Source: Roseomonas sp. E05 (GTDB lineage: Bacteria; Pseudomonadota; Alphaproteobacteria; Acetobacterales; Acetobacteraceae). Taken from it: DNA of 64,000 nucleotides. Of the stretch, positions 8,748 to 17,045 are shown one piece after another. The stretch's first letter is position 1; every line of letters begins with the position of its first letter. A model generated the notes under the pieces. It was not told the origin of the DNA. It did no database searches and saw nothing but the letters and a program-made list of their open reading frames with translations. The position numbers and the translations under genes are program-made. The stretch lies in assembly GCF_030063475.1 (NCBI RefSeq), contig NZ_JASIRT010000021.1, positions 16,155 through 80,154 of the forward strand, in the 5' to 3' direction.

Positions 8748-9929
8748 ATGAGCGCCAGCGAAGCACGGATCACGGAATGGCTGGCGGCCCAGCAAGGGGC
8801 GATGCTGGCCGAGCTGGAGGCGATGGTGAACATCGACGGCGGCAGCTACGACAAAGCCGGCGTGGATGCGGTGGGCGAGCGCGTGAAAGCCTTCTGCGCC
8901 CAATACGGCATCCCGGTGGAGGTGGTCCCCGGCCAGAAGCATGGCGACTGCCTGCGCGCCATGGTGGCGGGCGGCGACTCCGCGGCCTCCGGCAATGCGC
9001 GGCGCAACATCGTGCTGATGGGCCATCGCGACACGGTGTTCCCCAAGGGTGAACCGGAGCGCCGCCCCTTCCGCATCGAGAACGGTATCGCCACCGGTCC
9101 CGGCGTCTGTGACATGAAGGCCGGGCTGGTGCAGAACATGTTCGTGCTGGCCGCCTTCGCGCAGTTCGGCGGCGCGCCCGGCCCGCTGGTCGGTCTGTTC
9201 ACCGGCGACGAGGAGATCGGCTCGCCCGAGGGCCGCCCGGTGATCGAGGCGGAGGCCCGCAAGGCCCGCGTCGTCTTCAACTCCGAGCCTGGCCGCCCCT
9301 CCGGCGCCGTGGTCACCGGCCGCAAGGGCGGCGTGTTCATGGTGATGGACATCGAGGGCAAGGCCGCGCATTCCGGCGGCAACTTCGAGGCCGGCATCAG
9401 CGCCATCGAGGAGCTGGCGCGCAAGGTGCAGGCGATCCATGCGCTGACCGACATCCCGCGCGGCATCACGCTGAATGTCGGCCTGGTCTCGGGCGGGCAG
9501 AGCGTGAACACGGTGGCCCCCTGGGCGCAAGGGCAGATCGACCTGCGCTACATCCACCCCGAGGACCGCGACGACATCATGGGTCGCATCCACGCCATCG
9601 TGGAGAAGAGCTTCGTGCCCGGCACGCGTGCGCGCCTGACCATCCGCGGCGAGTTCCTGCCGCTGGCGCAGAACCCGGGCACCGATGCGGTCTTCGGCAT
9701 CTACAAGGCGGCCGCGGCAGAGAGCGGCTTCGAGACCATGGGCGAGTTCGCCGGCGGCTGCGCCGACAGCGGCTTCACCGCGGCGGTCGGCGCGCCGACG
9801 CTCTGCGCCGTCGGGCCGGTGGGCGGCAAGGCGCACAGCCCGGAGGAGTATCTGGAGGTCGCGACCCTGGTGCCGCGCGCCCAGGCCCTTGCGCGCGCCA
9901 TCCTGAAACTGGAGGGCGCCGGCCTCTGA
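8748..9929 (+). CDS. M20 family peptidase (carboxypeptidase G2-like)
   Basis: Di-zinc metallohydrolase of 393 aa. Zinc and catalytic residues are visible in MGHRDTVFPKG, CDMKAG, GDEEIGS (catalytic glutamate) and the C-terminal GGKAHSPEEY histidine. The dimerisation lid domain starts near GRKGGVFMVMD. The family removes C-terminal glutamate or splits related amides. The order of motifs fits the glutamate carboxypeptidase (CPG2) branch rather than aminoacylases. There is no signal peptide. The ATG at 8748 has a GAGGAGAG ribosome-binding site. It ends at a bidirectional hairpin shared with corA. Confidence 0.85.
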   Translation: MSASEARITEWLAAQQGAMLAELEAMVNIDGGSYDKAGVDAVGERVKAFCAQYGIPVEVVPGQKHGDCLRAMVAGGDSAASGNARRNIVLMGHRDTVFPKGEPERRPFRIENGIATGPGVCDMKAGLVQNMFVLAAFAQFGGAPGPLVGLFTGDEEIGSPEGRPVIEAEARKARVVFNSEPGRPSGAVVTGRKGGVFMVMDIEGKAAHSGGNFEAGISAIEELARKVQAIHALTDIPRGITLNVGLVSGGQSVNTVAPWAQGQIDLRYIHPEDRDDIMGRIHAIVEKSFVPGTRARLTIRGEFLPLAQNPGTDAVFGIYKAAAAESGFETMGEFAGGCADSGFTAAVGAPTLCAVGPVGGKAHSPEEYLEVATLVPRAQALARAILKLEGAGL

Positions 9930-9937
9930 GGCGAAGG

Positions 9938-9959
9938 CCGGGAGGAGCAATCCTCCCGG
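9938..9959. terminator. GCAA-loop hairpin between convergent genes
   Basis: A perfect nine-base-pair stem, CCGGGAGGA with TCCTCCCGG, closes a GCAA tetraloop. It sits between the stop of the M20 peptidase and the stop of corA. The hairpin is symmetric and can serve both genes. There is no clear T-run. Confidence 0.75.
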
Positions 9960-9977
9960 AAGCCGCGCGGCGCCGTG

Positions 9978-10967
9978 CTAGAGCCAGCCTTTGCGCTTGA
10001 AGTAGAAGACGGGAAGAATGGCGCTCACCACCATCACCAGCAGCGCCAGCGGATAGCCGAGATGCCATTGCAGCTCCGGCATGTGGGCGAAATTCATGCC
10101 GTAGATGCTGGCCAGGAGGGTCGGTGGCATCAGCGCCACGCTGGCGACCGTGAAGGTCTTGATGATGCCGTTCTGGTCGATGTTGATGATGCCGAGCACC
10201 GCATCGAGCAGGAAGTTGGCCTTGTTGTTGAGAAAGGCCGCGTGCTCGACCAGGGAACGGACGTCGCGCATCAGCGTCTTGATGCCGGTCTTGTTTTCCT
10301 TGCGTACGGCGGTGGACTTCTCGGCGCCGACGAAGGTGAGGATGCGGGAGAGGCCGAGCAGCGTCTCGTTGGCGCGGCTGGTCACCTCGCCCACTTCACC
10401 GAGCGCGATCAGCACGTCCTTCATCTCGGCGTCCCGCGCCTTGACCTTCACCTTCGCGGGCCTGCGGGCGTTGCGGAAGGCGGCCCGGCTGGCGCGGTCC
10501 ATGTCAGCGCCGACGCGCTCCAGCACGTCCGCCAGCCGGTCCACCACCTGCTCGAACAGGCCGAGCATCACGCCGTCCGGGCTTTGCAGCAATGACGGCG
10601 TGCGCATCGCCCGGCTCGCGAAGGCGGTGAAGGCCTTGGGCGTGGCGTAGCGCACCGTGACGACGTTGTTTTCCGCGAGCACGAAGGTGATGGCGGTGGA
10701 GCCGTATTCCCCCTGGTCCACGCCATAGAGGAAGTTGGCGGTGAGGAAGAGCGCCACCTCCTCCTTGTAGAGACGCGAGGAGCTTTCGATCTCCTGCATC
10801 TCCTCCCGTGTCGGGATCTCCAGGTTCAGCGCCGCCTGGACGGCTTGTTCCTCCGCCCGTGTCGGCGCCAGCAGGTCGATCCAGACGGCGGCGCGCAGCT
10901 CCTCGGCCGAGGGGATGCCTTCTCCCTGGACGGTCCGCCCGTCGCGCACCGTGTAGGTGGTCATCAT
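9978..10967 (-). CDS. corA: CorA-family divalent cation transporter
   Basis: Inner-membrane magnesium/cobalt channel protein, 329 aa. The long N-terminal cytosolic domain is followed by two C-terminal helices. The selectivity motif YGMNF lies in ASIYGMNFAHMPEL after the first helix, and the protein ends with a basic tail (FKRKGWL). The ATG at 10967 is followed by a second in-frame ATG. It starts 28 bases after mtnC on the same strand, so it may be read with the mtn genes. Confidence 0.9.
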   Translation of the reverse strand: MMTTYTVRDGRTVQGEGIPSAEELRAAVWIDLLAPTRAEEQAVQAALNLEIPTREEMQEIESSSRLYKEEVALFLTANFLYGVDQGEYGSTAITFVLAENNVVTVRYATPKAFTAFASRAMRTPSLLQSPDGVMLGLFEQVVDRLADVLERVGADMDRASRAAFRNARRPAKVKVKARDAEMKDVLIALGEVGEVTSRANETLLGLSRILTFVGAEKSTAVRKENKTGIKTLMRDVRSLVEHAAFLNNKANFLLDAVLGIINIDQNGIIKTFTVASVALMPPTLLASIYGMNFAHMPELQWHLGYPLALLVMVVSAILPVFYFKRKGWL

Positions 10968-10995
10968 GCGGTGCGGCCTCCGGGGCTGATCGGTC

Positions 10996-11721
10996 TCAGG
11001 CGGCCGCGCCGGCCGAAAGGGATGGGGCGGGCAGCCTGAAGCGTCCGGCCACCGCGGGGAAGTCGGGCGCCTGCGGATGGCGCGGGCTGGGCTGCGTGCC
11101 GTCCTGCCGGCGCACGAGCTGACAGACCTGCAGCCCGGCGGCGGCGGCGGCATCCAGCTCCTCCGCCACATCGGAGAGGAACAGGATCTCGCCCGCCGGC
11201 CGGTGCAGGCCCTGGGCGATGGCCGCATAGCTGGCCGCCTCGCGCTTGCCGCCCACGGCGGTGTCGAAGAAGCCGCTGAACAGGCCGGTGAGGTCGCCCG
11301 CCGGGGAATGGCCGAAGAGCAGCTTCTGCGCCGCCACCGAGCCGGAGGAATAGACGTAGAGCCCGATCCCCGCGCGCGACCAGGCGCGCAGGCAGGGCGC
11401 CACATCCGGCCAGAGATGGCCGGTCACCTCGCCGCTGAGAAAGCCGTCGCGCCAGATCATGCCCTGCAGCGTCTTGAGCGGGCCGATCTTGGCGTCTTCC
11501 GCCATCCAGCGGCGCAGTGCGGCGCGGGGCTCCTCCCCCGGCCGCGCGGCCTGGCGGACCGCGTCCAGGCAGGCCGCCACCTCGGGCTCCGCGCCATGCG
11601 CGTCCAGGAAGGCGTCCAGCGCCCGCTCCGCGAAGGGGAACAGGGTCTCCTTCACGAAGGCGATGGCGCTGGTGGTGCCCTCGATATCCGTCAGGACGGC
11701 ACTGACCGGCGCCACCGTCAC
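10996..11721 (-). CDS. mtnC: Acireductone synthase (enolase-phosphatase) MtnC
   Basis: HAD-superfamily enzyme of methionine salvage. It enolises and dephosphorylates 2,3-diketo-5-methylthiopentyl-1-phosphate to acireductone. Motif I is VLTDIEGTTS at residues 9-18 (nucleophile aspartate), motif II is YVYSSGSVAAQKLLFG, and the acidic motif is LFLSDVAEELDAA. The 241-residue length is typical. Its start overlaps the mtnD stop by four bases, so translation is probably coupled. It is the last of the three mtn genes here. Confidence 0.93.
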   Translation of the reverse strand: MTVAPVSAVLTDIEGTTSAIAFVKETLFPFAERALDAFLDAHGAEPEVAACLDAVRQAARPGEEPRAALRRWMAEDAKIGPLKTLQGMIWRDGFLSGEVTGHLWPDVAPCLRAWSRAGIGLYVYSSGSVAAQKLLFGHSPAGDLTGLFSGFFDTAVGGKREAASYAAIAQGLHRPAGEILFLSDVAEELDAAAAAGLQVCQLVRRQDGTQPSPRHPQAPDFPAVAGRFRLPAPSLSAGAAA

Positions 11722-12257
11722 TCCGTCACCGCCGGGAAGCGCTCGGAGATGTCGGTGCCTGTGTAGTGGGGCGTCCAGCCGCTGGTGTCGGTGAAGACGC
11801 GCAGCACGGTGAAGGAGGGCTCGCTGCCGGCATCGAACCAGTGCTGGGCATTGGCCGGCACGCTGATCAGGTCGCCCCGGGTGCAGTGCGCGTCGAACAC
11901 CTTGCCCTCGGCATGGATGATGAAGTTGCCGGTGCCCTCGTGGAAGAAGCGGACCTCGTCCTCGGTGTGGGTGTGCTCGGCGAGGAACTTCTGCCGCATC
12001 GCCTCCTTCTGCGGGTGGTCGGGCGAGAGCTTGATCACGTCCGCCGTGCCGGCGCTGCTGCCGGCCATGAAGGCGTCGAGCTGCGGACGGTAGGCCTCCA
12101 GCACATCCTCGGCGGCGGCGCCGGCGGGCAGCGGCGCCACCTCCCAGCGCTCGAAGCGCACATTGATGGGGGCGAGCGCCGCGGCGATCTCCGCCGCATC
12201 ACTGCTGCGCAGCAGCTCGGCACCCGTGGCGGCATCCCTGACGGTCAGAAGGCTCAT
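11718..12257 (-). CDS. mtnD: Acireductone dioxygenase MtnD
   Basis: Cupin-fold metal dioxygenase that turns acireductone into the 2-keto acid precursor of methionine with an iron centre, or an off-pathway product with nickel. The metal ligands are in AEHTHTEDEVRFF near residue 95 and in the second cupin strand DLISVPANAQHWFD. The length of 179 aa is normal. It overlaps mtnB upstream and mtnC downstream by four bases each. Confidence 0.93.
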   Translation of the reverse strand: MSLLTVRDAATGAELLRSSDAAEIAAALAPINVRFERWEVAPLPAGAAAEDVLEAYRPQLDAFMAGSSAGTADVIKLSPDHPQKEAMRQKFLAEHTHTEDEVRFFHEGTGNFIIHAEGKVFDAHCTRGDLISVPANAQHWFDAGSEPSFTVLRVFTDTSGWTPHYTGTDISERFPAVTE

Positions 12258-12871
12258 CCGATCCTCCCCTCCAGAAGTTCACATTCAAGCATGAATTCAA
12301 GCGCCTCCAGCCGGGCCAGCGCCGCTTCCATCTCGCGCGCCCATACATAGACGCCGTGGCCGCGGATTAAATAGCCCGGAGGGATGACATCCAGGGCCGC
12401 CCAGCGGGCCTCCACCGCCGCCTGCAGGCGGGGGATGTCCTGGTCGTTGTCGAAGACCGGCACGGCCACGCGGGCGTCATGGGTGGCCAGGCCCGGGAAT
12501 GCCTTCAGCAGCTCGTAGCGGGCCAGATCCAGGCTCTTCCCCGCGCGGCGGGAGAGCACCGTGTTGGCGATGGAATGGCCGTGCAGCACCGCCCCGGCCG
12601 CGGGGAAGCGGCGATAGATGCCGCAATGCAGCAAGGTTTCGGCCGAGGGGCGCAGCGCCGGATCCTCGGGCTGCCCTTGCAGATCCACCGCCACGATGGC
12701 TTCGGGCGTCAGGTGGCCTTTGTGGATGCCGGAGCGCGTGACGGCCACCCGCCCCTCCGCCAGCCGCACCGAGAGGTTCCCGGCCGTGGCCGGCACCCAG
12801 TTGCGCCGGTCCATTCGGCGGCCGGCTCCGATGATGGCGTCGATGGCGGGCTGAGGGATGGGCAGCGTCAT
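12254..12871 (-). CDS. mtnB: Methylthioribulose-1-phosphate dehydratase MtnB
   Basis: Class II aldolase-fold zinc enzyme, 205 aa, dehydrating 5-methylthioribulose-1-phosphate in methionine salvage. Zinc ligands are in VLHGHSIANTVLS and YLIRGHGVYVWA. SAETLLHCGIYRRFP is the family's substrate segment. The ATG at 12871 was chosen over a longer frame because it gives the family start. The order mtnB-mtnD-mtnC is a compact operon; mtnA and mtnK (or a substitute) are not in the window. Confidence 0.9.
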   Translation of the reverse strand: MTLPIPQPAIDAIIGAGRRMDRRNWVPATAGNLSVRLAEGRVAVTRSGIHKGHLTPEAIVAVDLQGQPEDPALRPSAETLLHCGIYRRFPAAGAVLHGHSIANTVLSRRAGKSLDLARYELLKAFPGLATHDARVAVPVFDNDQDIPRLQAAVEARWAALDVIPPGYLIRGHGVYVWAREMEAALARLEALEFMLECELLEGRIG

Positions 12872-13051
12872 GCGGGGCGCTCCGGAGCGGCGGCGGGCGG
12901 TCGCGGCGCTAATAGCGCAGTCCCGGCCCGCTCCGCCAGGGGAGCTCCGTCCGGCCTTCCGCCGGCAGAGGGGGGAAACAACAACGGCCAGGGGGGCCTC
13001 CGCCACCCTGGCCGCGTTCCGGCTTATCGGGCCGGTCGTCCCGTGCGCGGC

Positions 13052-13324
13052 TCAGGCCGCGGGGTGGGAGGAATTGGAGGTGTTCGGCTGGGCGCTGCCG
13101 GTGGGGCGGGTCGGTGCCGGCCCGGGAAGATTGCCGGCCGGCGGCTGGTTCGACTCCGCCGCCATTGAGGCATCCTTCTCGTCATCGTCCTCCTTCATGT
13201 TCTGCTTGAAGGACTTGATGCCCTTGGCGAGATCGCCCATGAGGCCGCTGATCTTGCCGCCGCCGAACAGCAGCAGAATGACCAGCAGCACGACAAGCCA
13301 GTGCCAGATGCTGAAGGAACCCAT
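13052..13324 (-). CDS. tatA: Sec-independent translocase protein TatA
   Basis: Pore-forming subunit of the twin-arginine translocase, 90 aa. It starts [22 protein letters not shown], which is the single membrane helix, followed by the amphipathic helix beginning [17 protein letters not shown] and an acidic motif EDDDE. The C-terminal 35 residues are Pro/Asn-rich and unstructured. No tatB or tatC follows, so this is a detached tatA. The alphaproteobacterial FGGGKI variant of the glycine hinge is present. Confidence 0.92.
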   Translation of the reverse strand: MGSFSIWHWLVVLLVILLLFGGGKISGLMGDLAKGIKSFKQNMKEDDDEKDASMAAESNQPPAGNLPGPAPTRPTGSAQPNTSNSSHPAA

Positions 13325-13676
13325 AGCCACGCCTCGATCCAGTTGGGCGGCCAGCGGCCTGGAAGGAATGGCCCCGCCGGCCTGACCGCGTCTCCTCGCC
13401 TCGATGGAGGACAGTAGTGTCCCGACCGCCATCACGCAAATGAGCAGATGGCGTGAATCGCGCCGGGAAACAACCGGCTCTTGTCATTCCGTGAAAATTC
13501 GTCCATCTTTGCCGTGATCCGGGCCCCTCTGGCGACCCGGCGGGTGTTCCGGCCTGACCGGTGCCTCCCGCCTTCGCGATGTCGGATCGACTAATCGCGC
13601 AATCGGGCCCGGCGCGCTTCCACCCTGGAGAATGGTGTTCTGTCCGGCCGGGCCTCAGAGAGGAGAACCGTTCGGC
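13325..13676. other. Divergent intergenic region tatA / terC
   Basis: About 350 bases between two divergent genes. I see no clear sigma-70 promoter, hairpin or reading frame here. I looked specifically for a yybP-ykoY manganese riboswitch before terC and did not find its conserved core. Confidence 0.5.
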
Positions 13677-14657
13677 ATGGAAGCCTCACCCGTTTTCTGG
13701 CTCGCATTCAACGCGGCCGTTCTCGGCCTGCTGTTGCTGGATCTCGGCGTATTCGCCCGGAAAAACGCCCAGGGCGACCCCGTCCCGGTGCCGGTGCGCA
13801 CCGCCCTCATCAAGTCGGCCGCCTATGCCGGCCTGGCCCTCGCCTTCTTCGTCTGGCTGCGCCTGAGCTACGGCGCCTCCCCGGAGGAGCGTAGCGCCAA
13901 GAGCCTGGAGTTCCTGACCGGCTATCTGATCGAGTGGTCGCTCTCGGTCGATAACATCTTCGTCTTCGTCCTGCTCTTCGCGAAGTTCGGCGTGCCCCCC
14001 GCCTACCAGCACCGGGTGCTGTTCTGGGGCATCCTGGGCGCGCTGCTGATGCGCGGCGTCATGATCGTGGTCGGCACCGCGCTGCTGCGCGAGTTCGACT
14101 GGCTGATGGTGGTCTTCGGCCTGTTCCTGGTGTGGTCGGGCTGGAAGATGCTGCGCGCCGCCGAGGAGGAGCCGGACCCGACCAACAGCCCCGTGCTGCG
14201 CTGGCTGCGCCGCCACCTGCCGGTGACGGAGGGCTTCCGTGGCAATGCCTTCACCGCGCGGGAGGGCGGCCGGCTGATGGTCACGCCGCTGCTGCTGGTG
14301 CTGGTGCTGATCGAACTGACCGATCTGTTCTTCGCGCTCGACAGCATTCCCGCAATCTTCGCCGTCTCGACCGACCCGTTCATCGTCTACACGGCGAATG
14401 TCTTCGCCATCCTCGGCCTGCGGGCGATGTACTTCGCCCTGGCCGGCATCATTCACCGCTTCAAATACCTGAAGCATGGGCTTTCGATTGTGCTAATGAT
14501 CGTCGGCGCCAAGATGCTGGCCAACTGGTACGCCGGCGGCAAGGCGGTGCCGGTGGAGTATGCCCTGCTGGTGACGGGCGGCATCATTACCGGCTCGATC
14601 ATCCTCTCCCTGTGGAAGACGCGGAGCGAGCGGGCAGGCGTGACGTCCGCCGAGTGA
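13677..14657 (+). CDS. TerC/Alx-family integral membrane protein
   Basis: Polytopic inner-membrane protein of 326 aa with about eight or nine helices. The family motifs EWSLSVDNIFVF and ELTDLFFALDSIPAIFA contain the intramembrane acidic residues implicated in metal (manganese) export. They are followed by FAILGLRAMYFAL. The family name comes from tellurite clusters, but chromosomal copies such as Alx act in metal homeostasis. The ATG at 13677 follows an AGAGGAGA ribosome-binding site; an earlier in-frame ATG lacks one. It is unrelated to the TerB-domain gene at 59-61 kb. Confidence 0.88.
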   Translation: MEASPVFWLAFNAAVLGLLLLDLGVFARKNAQGDPVPVPVRTALIKSAAYAGLALAFFVWLRLSYGASPEERSAKSLEFLTGYLIEWSLSVDNIFVFVLLFAKFGVPPAYQHRVLFWGILGALLMRGVMIVVGTALLREFDWLMVVFGLFLVWSGWKMLRAAEEEPDPTNSPVLRWLRRHLPVTEGFRGNAFTAREGGRLMVTPLLLVLVLIELTDLFFALDSIPAIFAVSTDPFIVYTANVFAILGLRAMYFALAGIIHRFKYLKHGLSIVLMIVGAKMLANWYAGGKAVPVEYALLVTGGIITGSIILSLWKTRSERAGVTSAE

Positions 14658-14696
14658 AGGGATGGCGCGGTCCGGGATGACACGGTCAATCCCGGC

Positions 14697-14724
14697 GGGG
14701 CCAGGGGCGGACGCCCCTGGCCCC
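14697..14724. terminator. Perfect GC hairpin after terC
   Basis: GGGGCCAGGGGCG pairs perfectly with CGCCCCTGGCCCC around a two-base loop, 40 bases after the terC stop. There is no T-run. It may terminate terC or be a copy of a dispersed GC palindrome. Confidence 0.6.
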
Positions 14725-15091
14725 GGACCCGCCCCGCAAACCGGACTTCTGCCGCGCGTTCCCTTCCTGCGGGCCGCATCGCGTTCCTCGATGCAGAAGA
14801 CAGAGGACTTCCGCGAGCCGTTCCGACCGGGCCGAAGCCCTGATTGTCTGTACCGACTGCGCTGTTCCTGGCCGGGCTGAGCCATCTGCGGCACCCTTTG
14901 TTTCCCGCCTGACCTCCCTCGGGCCCGCGGCGCACCGGATGCCCGACTCCGCCGCCGAGGCCGATCAGCCTCTTGGAACATCATAAGCCCTGCTCCGCTG
15001 TCCGCCGTTCGCAGGCTGCCAGACCAGGGTTCCGTTGCAGGCACCGTTTGAATGCTGGAACCGGGTCGGGAAGCAGCGTAAAAACGGCGTC
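14725..15091. other. Intergenic region before the Crp/Fnr gene
   Basis: Apart from the hairpin at its left edge, this stretch has no convincing reading frame, RNA gene or repeat. The promoter of the Crp/Fnr gene should lie within the last 150 bases, but I could not pick hexamers with confidence. Confidence 0.45.
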
Positions 15092-15823
15092 ATGTCGGTA
15101 AAACCCAACTTGACACCCCTGCCCGGAAGCTGTTCTGCCTGCGCGGTCCGGCCTTTCGCCCTGTTTCGGGTTGTGCCCCAGGCACAGGTGGGGGAGATCG
15201 CGCGCGTCCGTTCGGCCGTGCGGCTGGTGCGGGCCAACGAGGTGATCCGGGACGGCGTGTTCACCCTCTATGCCGGCTGGGCCTTCTCCTGGACCACGAC
15301 GACCGACGGGCGCCGGCAGATCCTCGACTTCCACCTGCCCGGCGACCTTGTCGAGCGCAGCGAGGACGGTGCCGAGGTCTCCGCGCTGACCGATGCCAGC
15401 TTCTGCGCCCTGTCGCGGGATCGCCTGTGCGAGTTCATGGGGCGCGATCCGGGCCTGGCCCTCTCCTACGCCGATGGACTTTCGCGTGACCGGGCACGGC
15501 TACGGGAGCGGCTGACCAGCCTGGGCCGACGCGACGCGGTGGGGCGAGTGGCGCACCTGTTGCTGGAACTGCATACCCGGCTGCAGCGCCGCGGCGGCGC
15601 CGACCGCACCGGCGCGCCACTGCCGCTGAAGCAGGCGCATCTGGCCGACGCGCTGGGGCTCTCCGTGGAGCATGCCAACCGCGCCCTGGCGACCCTGCGG
15701 CGCGAGGAGGTGGCCTCCCTGCAAAAGGGCCGGCTGGAGATCCTGGACCGGCCCGAAATGGAGGAACTGGCCGGCTGGTCGATCGCACCGGCGGAGGCGC
15801 CGGTGATCACGGCGAAGGCCTGA
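15092..15823 (+). CDS. Crp/Fnr-family transcription regulator
   Basis: Cytoplasmic regulator of 243 aa with an N-terminal cyclic-nucleotide-binding-like beta barrel (residues 30-130) and a C-terminal winged helix. The recognition helix region is LADALGLSVEHANRALATLRR near residue 195. The N-terminus has a CSAC pair and there is a further cysteine in DASFCALSRDRL, so an FNR-like redox cofactor is possible. However, the full four-cysteine FNR set is not evident. The ATG at 15092 gives the family N-terminus; an upstream ATG at 15035 would add 19 residues without support. The target genes cannot be told from context. Confidence 0.82.
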   Translation: MSVKPNLTPLPGSCSACAVRPFALFRVVPQAQVGEIARVRSAVRLVRANEVIRDGVFTLYAGWAFSWTTTTDGRRQILDFHLPGDLVERSEDGAEVSALTDASFCALSRDRLCEFMGRDPGLALSYADGLSRDRARLRERLTSLGRRDAVGRVAHLLLELHTRLQRRGGADRTGAPLPLKQAHLADALGLSVEHANRALATLRREEVASLQKGRLEILDRPEMEELAGWSIAPAEAPVITAKA

Positions 15824-15838
15824 ACCACCGCCCCTTGC

Positions 15839-16861
15839 TTAGCGCCGCCTTGGCGGCCCGGCGAAGCAGGCCAGCACGCCAAGCGCGCCCAGCCCCAGCA
15901 GCATCGTCGCCAACCCCGGCGAGCGGTTCAGCGCCATCTGCGGACTGTGACGCAGGGCCTCCTGCCCGAAGGCGCCATGCACCGGCGATGGAGTGGCGGA
16001 GGGGCGGAACAGCGTCTCCTCGCGCTGGTCCTTCGCCTGCGCCGAATGGGAGACCTGCATCTCCGGCCCGAACCGGCCCAGCGCCCAGTCCAGCACGCCC
16101 GGCATCACGGTATTGGCCAGGCCGAAGGCGACGGTCTGGCCGCCCACCTTCACCTCGCGCCGACGACTGGTGACGGCGAGATGGATGGCCTCCGCCACGA
16201 TCTCGGGCTCATAGACCGGCGGCGGCGGGCGCGGCACGCCATCCTTCAGGCGCGAAGCCGCGTGGTTGAAGAAGGGTGTGTTGGTCGAGGGCGGGTGCAC
16301 GATGCCGAGATGCACCGCGCTGTTGTCGTGCAACAGCTCGGCCCGCACCGCCTCGGTGAAGCCGGCGACGGCGTATTTCGCCGCGGAATAGGCGGATTGC
16401 AGCGGAACTGCCCGCATCGCCACGGCAGAGCCGATATTGACGATGGTGCCCCGGTTGCGCGGCTGCATCCGCCGCAGCGCAACCCGCGTACCGTTCACCA
16501 CGCCGAGATAGGTGACCTGGGTGACGCGGAGATAGTCCTCCTCCGAAAGGTCCATGAAGCGGCCATAGGCGCTCACTCCCGCATCGTTCACCCAGGCCTG
16601 GATCGGCCCCAGCTTCGCCTCGATCTCCGTGGCGGCCCGCTCCAGCGCCGCCGCATCCGAGACATCCGCGGCAGCCGCGCAGCCCTTCCCTCCGGCGCGG
16701 CGCACATCGGCCAGGGCGGCCTCCAGCCCGGCCTCCCCGCGCGCGATCAGCCCGACATCCCATCCCCGCTGCGCGAAGAGAGCGGCGGTACAGCGGCCGA
16801 TGCCGGAGGAGCCTCCGGTGATGGCCAGGACAGGGCGGGACGCGGCAGGACGGTCGGACAT
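15839..16861 (-). CDS. SDR family oxidoreductase with C-terminal membrane helix
   Basis: Classical short-chain dehydrogenase: TGGSSGIG at residues 15-22 (NAD(P) binding), NDAGVSAYG, IGSAVAM and catalytic YSAAK near residue 160. At 340 aa it is about 90 residues longer than a core SDR. The extra C-terminus has a linker and a terminal helix (LATMLLGLGALGVLACFAG) followed by PPRRR, which probably anchors it to the membrane. This long form is common for uncharacterised SDRs of the DltE/YqjQ-like type. The substrate is unknown. It converges on the Crp/Fnr gene. Confidence 0.85.
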   Translation of the reverse strand: MSDRPAASRPVLAITGGSSGIGRCTAALFAQRGWDVGLIARGEAGLEAALADVRRAGGKGCAAAADVSDAAALERAATEIEAKLGPIQAWVNDAGVSAYGRFMDLSEEDYLRVTQVTYLGVVNGTRVALRRMQPRNRGTIVNIGSAVAMRAVPLQSAYSAAKYAVAGFTEAVRAELLHDNSAVHLGIVHPPSTNTPFFNHAASRLKDGVPRPPPPVYEPEIVAEAIHLAVTSRRREVKVGGQTVAFGLANTVMPGVLDWALGRFGPEMQVSHSAQAKDQREETLFRPSATPSPVHGAFGQEALRHSPQMALNRSPGLATMLLGLGALGVLACFAGPPRRR

Positions 16862-17045
16862 GGCAGCGCTTCTCTCCTGCTGGACGGAAGGGAGGACCGC
16901 CCGCAGGGGCAGCCCTTCCCTTTCACTACCGGCCGGGCGGGGCGAGGTTCCCGCACCGTGCGCACGCCAGGCCAGGCGGAACCAGCCATAGCTCTCCTGC
17001 GTTCAGCTCCTGCAACTCAGGCGACATAGAGCGAGAGCCTCGATC

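Noticed and set aside
13500..13676. Possible manganese (yybP-ykoY) riboswitch before terC
   Set aside because: The conserved paired loops of that class were not found in the sequence.
13677..14657. Link between the TerC-family gene and the TerB-domain cargo gene
   Set aside because: The two are 45 kb apart. The TerC gene sits in a core context and is Alx-like, so there is no tellurite-type cluster.
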